A stretch of 26,300 nucleotides of DNA, from the IMG/VR virus record IMGVR_UViG_3300042875_000284, positions 1-26,300 of that record; one strand, written 5' to 3'. The notes under the pieces are model-generated. The model worked only from the letters and a program-made list of their open reading frames with translations, was not told where the DNA came from and ran no database searches. Source of the stretch: a virus. Shown in pieces: positions 17,438-24,053 of the stretch. Positions within the stretch are counted from its first letter, which is position 1. Each line of letters begins with the position of its first letter. Both the position numbers and the translations under genes were made by a program.

Positions 17438-19224
17438 ATATTAGGGAAATAAGCGACATTTTCAAGGATACCGCGGATAATATAACGGCGATAAAAAGCT
17501 ACAATTTCGGTTGGGCTTCCGACCGTGTTCGACAAGGAAACACTGAGGACTTTCAGGAGTTGAACGAGTTCCCGCGCGTCTTCTTTGCCGTGCCAACGAT
17601 AACAGGCTCAGACCAAACAAGGAAACAAGACACGTATCAAGTGACCTTGTTCTTTGACGATTTACTTGGATATGATAATGAAGGCGACGAAGACCCGACG
17701 TTACAAATTGACAAATGGGCAAATCTTCAACAATATGCAAATTACTTTGTACAAAGGTTGAACAAGATAAAACAAAGCATTTTACCCAATTACCTTTTTA
17801 TTCCCGAAGCGCCGTCGATTACCTTTGATTCCTTTACGGGGCTTCAAAGAATGATTACCGTGCAACTTAGCTTCAACTTGGTTGTACCGACCAACTGTGA
17901 GCCAGGCGTTATCGCATTGGTTCAGTGCATTGCCAACATTGTAACATCGAGCAACTTAACCGCATCATTGACCACGGTGTTGAAATTTGCCGCAAGCTTG
18001 GAAGGCAGGGCAACGGTGACGGCTGACATTTCCTTCGTTCAAAAAGTTGCATCAAGTTTAGACACTTCCTCTTCCTTGATTTCCAATTTGCAACTTGCAA
18101 AGACAATGGAATCAAGTATAATGGCATCAAGTTTATTGAATAGTGATTTAAAAATAGCAAAGACTTTTGAATCTTTATTAAACGCAAATGGAACATTGGT
18201 AAGTGACTTGAAAATTGCAAAGACTTTTGAATCATCTTTAAATGCAAATGGCACATTGGTATCCAATGCAACCATTGCAAAGAACTTAGCATCCTCACTC
18301 ACTTCATCTAACTCCCTTGCTGCAAGTGCCTTAGTATCAAAGTTAGCAAGTGCATCTTTGACAGGGGCAGGGACAACGGCAGCGAATTTGACGGTGACTT
18401 CATCTGCTTCATTTTTACTTGATTTATATCCAAATGCAGGAGCGGCTTATTCTTTGCGTAAATTGCGCACGGCTTATGCAGGAAGTGCAATAAGGGTTAG
18501 GAGGTCAAGTGATAACACAGAACAAGATATTGGTTTTGTAAGTGGTAATTTGGATGAATCAGCATTAACAACCTTTTGTGGAGTTGGTAATGGCTTTGTA
18601 ACAACGTGGTATGACCAAAGTGGGAATGCAAATAACGCAACACAATCAACCGCGGCAAATCAGCCGCAAATAGTAGTAAGCGGAACATTACTAACCCAAG
18701 GCGGTAGACCGATTATGAGATTCACATCAAGCGCTCAGGTTTTAAATACTCCATCATTCTCTTTATCTGCAAATAGGACTTATTTAATTACTTTATATAA
18801 TGTGACAAATGCCATAGCAAGTTATAAAGTATACTTAGGAGCTCTGGCTGGTGGTGCAGATACTTTAGTAAATGGTTTAATTGGACAATTTAATAATAGC
18901 AATATAATAAAAAGTAATGTTGGTAGTGGAGCATCAAGTAATTCAATTGGAGTAAACGCTACCGCCAATAATGCTTATTTTCTCTTAGGAGCATACATTC
19001 AAGGTTCTGTACAACAACAGCACTATCGTAACGGTGCTTTAAATGCTCAAAACACATCATTAACCATATCACCAACTACTAATTCACAAGTTAACTCAAT
19101 TATGCTTAATAATGCAAGCGGTAGTGATATAAGAACCAACGAAGCAATTATATGGGATAGCTACCAATCCACAAATCGAACAGGAATAGAAACAAATATA
19201 AACACATATTATGCAATCTATTAA
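17434..19224 (+). CDS. Tail terminator-like domain fused to repeat stalk and binding domain
   Basis: A 596-residue mosaic. Residues 1-155 (NIREISDIFKDTADNITAIK, FPRVFFAVPTITG, DTYQVTLFFDDLL, ITVQLSFNLVVPTN) look like a tail terminator or tail-completion domain. Residues about 176-330 are at least seven degenerate 20-residue repeats, (S/A)xLxxxKxxxSSLxxxxxLx, including two nearly identical copies with AKTFES and LNANGTLVS. From about 331 a beta-rich domain starts LLDLYPNAGAAYSLRKLRTA and continues with IRVRRSSDNTEQDIGF, FVTTWYDQSGNANNATQ, RPIMRF and YLGALAGGADTL, a sequence type found in phage receptor-binding proteins and related to arabinofuranosidase-B or LamG-like lectin folds. The protein would thus join tail end and host-binding parts. 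Confidence 0.65.
   Translation: MNIREISDIFKDTADNITAIKSYNFGWASDRVRQGNTEDFQELNEFPRVFFAVPTITGSDQTRKQDTYQVTLFFDDLLGYDNEGDEDPTLQIDKWANLQQYANYFVQRLNKIKQSILPNYLFIPEAPSITFDSFTGLQRMITVQLSFNLVVPTNCEPGVIALVQCIANIVTSSNLTASLTTVLKFAASLEGRATVTADISFVQKVASSLDTSSSLISNLQLAKTMESSIMASSLLNSDLKIAKTFESLLNANGTLVSDLKIAKTFESSLNANGTLVSNATIAKNLASSLTSSNSLAASALVSKLASASLTGAGTTAANLTVTSSASFLLDLYPNAGAAYSLRKLRTAYAGSAIRVRRSSDNTEQDIGFVSGNLDESALTTFCGVGNGFVTTWYDQSGNANNATQSTAANQPQIVVSGTLLTQGGRPIMRFTSSAQVLNTPSFSLSANRTYLITLYNVTNAIASYKVYLGALAGGADTLVNGLIGQFNNSNIIKSNVGSGASSNSIGVNATANNAYFLLGAYIQGSVQQQHYRNGALNAQNTSLTISPTTNSQVNSIMLNNASGSDIRTNEAIIWDSYQSTNRTGIETNINTYYAIY
17961..18380 (+). repeat. 60-bp tandem repeats within the tail gene
   Basis: A 60-bp period is visible across seven units. 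Units 18141-18200 and 18201-18260 are nearly identical (both hold GCAAAGACTTTTGAATC and ACATTGGT); flanking units are diverged. They encode the 20-residue stalk repeats and could change copy number by recombination. Confidence 0.7.
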
Positions 19225-19450
19225 AGGCTACAAATATACAACGGAGAACCAAGCCATTGAGGCAAAGTTGCAATGCAATGAATACTATGGCATTCCTTTG
19301 AATCCAAATGATGTAACTCAAAATTGGGTAGATTACCAATTTGCAGAATTAAACGACCCTCAATTTTGGTACATTATTTACGATGAAACCTTGCTTCCTG
19401 TTTTGGGCGAACCAATTGAATTTACAGTGATTTACCCAGAATTAAATTAA
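19211..19450 (+). CDS. Small conserved tail-region protein
   Basis: A 79-residue acidic protein, MQSIKGYKYTTENQAIEAKL onward, rich in Tyr, Trp, Asn and Pro, with NPNDVTQNWVDYQFAELNDP and a C-terminal PIEFTVIYPE. It overlaps the 3' end of the fibre-like gene by 14 bp. I associate such proteins with fibre genes in Bacteroidota phages, where they might be fibre chaperones or tip proteins; that is from memory and position. No catalytic motif. Confidence 0.6.
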   Translation: MQSIKGYKYTTENQAIEAKLQCNEYYGIPLNPNDVTQNWVDYQFAELNDPQFWYIIYDETLLPVLGEPIEFTVIYPELN

Positions 19451-19469
19451 TAAACAAAAAATAAATATC

Positions 19470-19859
19470 ATGGCATTTTCAAATTATTTAGAAGACCAAA
19501 TCACAGGGTGGATAAACGGCTCAACCTTCGCTTCCGCTCCCACGTCTACCTTTGTCCAATTGTATTCACAAGACCCAACTGATGCAGGCTCTGCCACAGG
19601 TGCTTTGTACACACGCATAGCCGTTGCAGCAGGTGGATGGACACGGGGAACAGGTGGCGCAGGGACATTGACGAACACGGCAGCGATTACGATTACATCA
19701 AGTGCAGCATCGGGCGCAACGGCTACGCACGTGGCAGTGTTTGATACCATCACGGGTGGAAATATGTTATTTGCAGGCGCGTTGACGGCAAGTAAGACCA
19801 TTGCAACGGGGGATGAGGTGAAATTTAACGCGAGTGCATTGGCTTTGACAGTGGCATAA
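19470..19859 (+). CDS. Phage tail fibre-like / virion decoration protein
   Basis: A 129-residue protein rich in Ala, Thr, Ser and Gly, MAFSNYLEDQITGWINGSTF onward, then TFVQLYSQDPTDAGSATGAL and a C-terminal beta-rich half (ITITSSAASGATATHVAVFD, LTASKTIATGDEVKFNASAL). This pattern, an N-terminal N-Y-L-E-x-x-I helix, a VxLYxxDPTDAG strand and a GDxVxFxAxxL end, is found in many small phage structural proteins annotated as tail fibre-like. Its base composition is richer in G+C than the gene before it. A terminator follows at once. Confidence 0.68.
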   Translation: MAFSNYLEDQITGWINGSTFASAPTSTFVQLYSQDPTDAGSATGALYTRIAVAAGGWTRGTGGAGTLTNTAAITITSSAASGATATHVAVFDTITGGNMLFAGALTASKTIATGDEVKFNASALALTVA

Positions 19860-19865
19860 AAACAC

Positions 19866-19890
19866 GGTAGCCCTTCGGGGTTACCTTTTT
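19866..19890 (+). terminator. Rho-independent terminator after 19470-19859
   Basis: GGTAGCCC (19866-19873), TTCG tetraloop, GGGTTACC (19878-19885) with one G-U pair, then five T. It ends only 4 nt before the ATG of the next tail gene, so it probably lowers expression downstream of a highly made structural protein. Confidence 0.82.
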
Positions 19891-19894
19891 CATT

Positions 19895-20422
19895 ATGGAG
19901 AAAGAATTGCAAAAGTTGGCGGATAACATTGCGCAAATGGCGATTGACGCCGTGGCGAATGAATGGAAATCGCAAGGGCATAACTTGACAGGGGCAGCCA
20001 TAAAGAATATGGAAACGGTAATACGATTCCAAACAAATGAATTAATCATTGAGGGCTTTGTTCCTGATTACATGGCAATAAATAACAAAGGGGTACTTGC
20101 AACAAAGATTCCGTATTACCCAGGAAGCGGACGGAAGGAAAGCGAATACATTAAAGGCTTAATGAAATATGCTAAACAAAGGTTTGGCGCTTCCGATAAA
20201 GAAGCTAAATCAATAGCCTTCGCCATTGCAAGTAAACATAAAAAAGAAGGAATGCCAACGATTAAAAGTCAAAAGCATTCACAAACAGGAAAGCGCACGG
20301 GCTTTATTGAACAGGCGTTGGAAAAGAAAGAGGCTGAAATGGCTGAGTTGATAAACAGGGCGATTACATATAGCATTGAAACCACGGTTGAAACATTTTA
20401 CAAATCAATTTTAAACAGATGA
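19895..20422 (+). CDS. Hypothetical tail/neck protein
   Basis: A 175-residue protein, MEKELQKLADNIAQMAIDAV onward. Layout: helix, then GHNLTGAAIKNMETVIRFQT, a beta segment (NELIIEGFVPDYMAI), PYYPGSGRKESEYIKGLMKY, KEAKSIAFAIASKHKKEGMP and a long C-terminal helix. The helix, two strands, then a R/K-rich arm and helix are reminiscent of HK97 gp10-type tail completion or neck proteins, but longer. It lies behind the terminator and overlaps the next gene by an ATGA overlap. Confidence 0.55.
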   Translation: MEKELQKLADNIAQMAIDAVANEWKSQGHNLTGAAIKNMETVIRFQTNELIIEGFVPDYMAINNKGVLATKIPYYPGSGRKESEYIKGLMKYAKQRFGASDKEAKSIAFAIASKHKKEGMPTIKSQKHSQTGKRTGFIEQALEKKEAEMAELINRAITYSIETTVETFYKSILNR

Positions 20423-21621
20423 GTTACACGATAAACCCCGATACAATTTCAAGCAGCCTTTACCCCGTGGCGTTTCGCTCCATTGAACCGTCGGGAGTTA
20501 TTCAGCAACAAATCAATGTTTACCTTGATGAAACATTGGAAGGTTCTTTCTTGGCAGCGCAAACGGGGACAAGTGGAACGTCGGCAGTGTTTGACACAAA
20601 TGTCCAATCGTTCTTGATTACTCAGCTTGCACCAAAGACAAACGCCAAAACAAGTTTCTTCGGAAACCTTTATGGGTTCAGCCTTACAAATAATACCGAC
20701 GTTATTTCATCTTTGTATTGCACGGCGTTTAATCAAACGGTTAATTCATCGGGTTTTGTCGTTACCTCCACGGCTTCGCAAAGCAGCACCACGGCATACG
20801 TTTTACCTTCCTTGTTTGTCGATGGGGAATATGACATGGGGGATTTTTACCAACCCTCAGCAAATCCTTTCTTATTCTTAACACAAAGGAATGATTTTAT
20901 TAAATGCAATTCCTCAGGTAACATATTTTTAAGTTACCTCGGACGTGGAACAAACGCAGCTCAATTTGAGTTTTATTTAAAGTCTGGTTCTTCAGCCGTC
21001 ACCATTGTTGACAATTTAAACTCCACGGCAAACAATGATTTATATTCATTGTCCGTTGGTGTATCAAATATATTTGGAAACACTGCCATATTTCACGCTG
21101 GCAATTTTCCAACCAATCCAGATTTATACGATTATTACGACGTGTCCGTTGGCTCTTATGACGGGGCATACACGCGCCTAAGCGAAAGGCAACGCATTTA
21201 CATTTACCCAAATTGCAACGATAACATTGAGCTTCATTGGTTCGGAAAACATGGTGGCGCGGAAAGTTACCAGTTTACAGGCTTAATGATTGATAAGCAA
21301 ACGAGCAACGCAGATACGATTAACCTTGCGCAACGGTGGAACATTGCCGCAAGTCCAAAGGCTAACACGTTTGATAAAAATGTTATCAAGGTTAATCAAA
21401 GGTCAAACAAAAGTAAGACGGTCACGGTGGCGGTAAGTCATGAGGATGCTTTGTACATTGCCACAATGTTTAACTCCCCTGAGGTGTACATCATTGAGAA
21501 TGGCAAATATGTTAACGTTACCATTGCCAACGGTGAGATAAACAAGGATAACAACAGGGCGACGGATATTGGTGTTTCCTTTGAAATCATTTACCAAAAT
21601 ACGCCAGTCGCTCAGCTATGA
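20419..21621 (+). CDS. Putative minor tail / distal tail protein
   Basis: A 400-residue beta-rich protein, MSYTINPDTISSSLYPVAFR onward, with many Ser, Thr, Asn and aromatic residues and a C-terminal domain (KVNQRSNKSKTVTVAVSHED, SPEVYIIENGKYVNVTIANG) that looks like the end of tail or baseplate hub proteins, where a strand pair faces bound partners. There is no capsid-like N-terminal arm or protease site, so I do not read it as the major capsid protein. It precedes the large tail protein with overlap. Confidence 0.6.
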   Translation: MSYTINPDTISSSLYPVAFRSIEPSGVIQQQINVYLDETLEGSFLAAQTGTSGTSAVFDTNVQSFLITQLAPKTNAKTSFFGNLYGFSLTNNTDVISSLYCTAFNQTVNSSGFVVTSTASQSSTTAYVLPSLFVDGEYDMGDFYQPSANPFLFLTQRNDFIKCNSSGNIFLSYLGRGTNAAQFEFYLKSGSSAVTIVDNLNSTANNDLYSLSVGVSNIFGNTAIFHAGNFPTNPDLYDYYDVSVGSYDGAYTRLSERQRIYIYPNCNDNIELHWFGKHGGAESYQFTGLMIDKQTSNADTINLAQRWNIAASPKANTFDKNVIKVNQRSNKSKTVTVAVSHEDALYIATMFNSPEVYIIENGKYVNVTIANGEINKDNNRATDIGVSFEIIYQNTPVAQL

Positions 21622-24053
21622 TAAAACTATTTATAAATAATCAAGAAGTCGATTTAAACCAAAAGGATGTCAATGTAACCATTGATTACTCTATTGAAAA
21701 TATTGAACTTGGAAACATATCGGGCGCGCATTCTAAAAGGAATGTAACATTACCCGGAACAAAGACAAACATTGAAATCTTTGAAAACATTGAGACGCCA
21801 AATGTCATTGTCACCAATGCTTACAAGTTACTTCCTGCACGGCTTGAGGCAAATGGCGTTCCAATACTCACGGGAAAAGCACGGTTGGATTCAGGGGAAT
21901 TAAACGCCATGAACCACGGATTCAAGGCGAATAATTACAAAGTCGCATTGATTGGAAACAATGCGGATTGGTTCGCCGACGTGGGTAATATCTTAGTCAG
22001 GTCATTGGGTTGGCAAGACATAACCGTATCCACGGCGACGGTAAAAACCAATTATAATCCATTGACTTCGGAACATTGTTTCATCTTGATGAAATGGAAA
22101 GCGTGGGAAAACGAAACGTACATTGTTGACAATGAGTTGACGCCCGCAATTTTCATTTGGCAAATCTTGGAAAAGGCTTTTCAAAATAAGGGATACCAAT
22201 TAAACAGTATTTTTAAAACCGATCCTTTCAGCCGCTTGATTATTCCTATGGGACTTAATCTTGATGCTGATTACATTGCAGACTTCGTAAATCTTCGAGC
22301 TTCCAATCCTTCGCCTTCATCCTTTGTTTATTCCTCAGGTGATTACGGGACGGTTGACATTGCATTCACAAATGAAACAACGTCACCCAACTTTGACACA
22401 GGAGGCAATTACTCAGGTGGCGTTTACACGGTCCCGATTAATGCTTTATACGAGTTGATAGCTGAGTTAAATGTTACCTTAACGGCTTCCATTGGTGACT
22501 TAAACCAATTCGCAGAACTGATTCTTTTCTTTGAGGTCAACGGAAACAACGTTTCAACGTATGATTTAACCAATGAAACATCTTTAAATGATTCTATTGC
22601 CCTTGAATTTCTGGGAGACTTGGTGGCAGGTGACTTGGTTAAAATGCGGCTGAGGTATGAGAACGTAACCTTTAGTCTTACTATTGATGGTTCTTTGTCC
22701 GTGGTGGCACAAAAGGAAGGATTAGAGCAAGGAGAGACGGTAAATTTGGAATACATCATTCCTAATTCATGGTATGTCAAAGATATAATTGTGGACCTTA
22801 CAACCATTTTCAATCTTGCATGGGAGACCGACGTACTAAGTAAACAAGTGTATGCATACCCAAAGGACAATTATACGGTAAGATACAGGGCAAACGCAAG
22901 CGGAGCGATTACCCTTACAACTTTTGACGGCTTTTTTAAGGATACGAATAAGTATGACTTAAATACCCGTGACATTGATGGAAGCGAATTGACAATTTTA
23001 GATAATTACAAATCAAGTCAGGTACTGGCGTATGCCACGGACGATGACACGACGAACAAAGAGGAAGCAAGGCGCGGAGTTAACATTTATTCAGGGGGTT
23101 ATAATTTCCCCCAGGATAGATTCCCAAATGGCATTGAATTTTTATATACAAATTTCTTTGCAAAAGCCATTCATATAAACGACGTTACAATTACCACGGG
23201 TGGAACATACGGGGCTCAGATGCCACTTGTTTTCGGTGACGATTACAATACCGTTCCCGATGCTGAGCCCAATTATAACTTGGCACCTCGTTTGCTTTAT
23301 TACGCAGGCAGGCGAAGCGGCTTAGACGGATATGTTCGTTTGTACGATGAAGCAAGTTCAGCGGCTTCGGCTTTTGATTTTCCTGCGGCTTTCATGGTAA
23401 ATTACAATGACCCGAGCGGCGGTGATTTTAACCTTTCTTTTTCCGACGAAGTCACAAATTATACAAATGTGATGCAAGGCGTTTTTAAAACCTTCCATCT
23501 TCAAACATATAAACGCATTGAACTTGGAAAGCAATATACGACCTTTGTCAAATGGGAAAACAAGGACATAACGCAACTGTCATTCAGACGAAAGGGAATG
23601 ATTGGAAGTTCTAATTTCATCATTCAAGAACTTGAATACAATCCCAAATCCAATAGTCCAGCAAGAACGGTTATCTTATACGACGAAAAGCCAAATGTAA
23701 ATGACCTTAACAAGGTTTCAAATACGATTACTTTGGCAGGCGCACCGCCTCAGGGTGGCACGGTGACAGGATCGGGAAGCGGCTTGGTTGGAGCAAATGG
23801 GGCAACGGTAAACATTCAGTTATCTTATACGCCGTTCCTTAACTCGATGACAAACGTACTTGTATTACCGGTTAACTCAGGCATAACGCAGGTAAGTAAC
23901 ACGAATGCAAATGTACTTGTATTCCAGAACGGGCAAAAGTTGATACCAACGATTCAATATATTATTGGTGGTTCAACCATTGGAATAAACATTGATACCC
24001 ATTACGATGGGGCAAATTATGAAGTTATTGTAAACGGAGTAACAAAAGGATAA
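21618..24053 (+). CDS. Large putative tail/baseplate protein
   Basis: An 811-residue protein, MIKLFINNQEVDLNQKDVNV onward. The first 120 residues (IENIELGNISGAHSKRNVTL, ILTGKARLDSGE, YKVALIGNNADWFADVGNI) resemble the start of baseplate hub or distal tail proteins. The long middle is beta-rich, and the last 110 residues after TITLAGAPPQGGTVTGSGSG form a probable jelly-roll or fibre-anchoring domain. No peptidase or hydrolase motif is seen. It sits directly before the tape measure gene, the reverse of the usual order in lambda-like siphophages, where the tape measure comes first. Stop and next start overlap (TAATG). Confidence 0.65.
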   Translation: MIKLFINNQEVDLNQKDVNVTIDYSIENIELGNISGAHSKRNVTLPGTKTNIEIFENIETPNVIVTNAYKLLPARLEANGVPILTGKARLDSGELNAMNHGFKANNYKVALIGNNADWFADVGNILVRSLGWQDITVSTATVKTNYNPLTSEHCFILMKWKAWENETYIVDNELTPAIFIWQILEKAFQNKGYQLNSIFKTDPFSRLIIPMGLNLDADYIADFVNLRASNPSPSSFVYSSGDYGTVDIAFTNETTSPNFDTGGNYSGGVYTVPINALYELIAELNVTLTASIGDLNQFAELILFFEVNGNNVSTYDLTNETSLNDSIALEFLGDLVAGDLVKMRLRYENVTFSLTIDGSLSVVAQKEGLEQGETVNLEYIIPNSWYVKDIIVDLTTIFNLAWETDVLSKQVYAYPKDNYTVRYRANASGAITLTTFDGFFKDTNKYDLNTRDIDGSELTILDNYKSSQVLAYATDDDTTNKEEARRGVNIYSGGYNFPQDRFPNGIEFLYTNFFAKAIHINDVTITTGGTYGAQMPLVFGDDYNTVPDAEPNYNLAPRLLYYAGRRSGLDGYVRLYDEASSAASAFDFPAAFMVNYNDPSGGDFNLSFSDEVTNYTNVMQGVFKTFHLQTYKRIELGKQYTTFVKWENKDITQLSFRRKGMIGSSNFIIQELEYNPKSNSPARTVILYDEKPNVNDLNKVSNTITLAGAPPQGGTVTGSGSGLVGANGATVNIQLSYTPFLNSMTNVLVLPVNSGITQVSNTNANVLVFQNGQKLIPTIQYIIGGSTIGINIDTHYDGANYEVIVNGVTKG

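Noticed and set aside
18021-18320. CRISPR array in the 60-bp repeats
   Set aside because: Repeats are head-to-tail without unique spacers and lie in frame in a tail gene.
19484-20032. 182-residue minus-strand frame across the tail fibre-like gene and terminator
   Set aside because: It crosses the plus-strand terminator hairpin and two plus genes, and its Val/Ala/Pro bias mirrors the opposite strand.
20419-21621. Major capsid protein
   Set aside because: Size fits, but the sequence is beta-rich throughout, lacks the HK97-type helical arm pattern, and ends like a tail hub protein.
22424-22870. 148-residue minus-strand frame inside the large tail protein gene
   Set aside because: No family, composition of an antisense shadow, and fully inside a clear coding gene.
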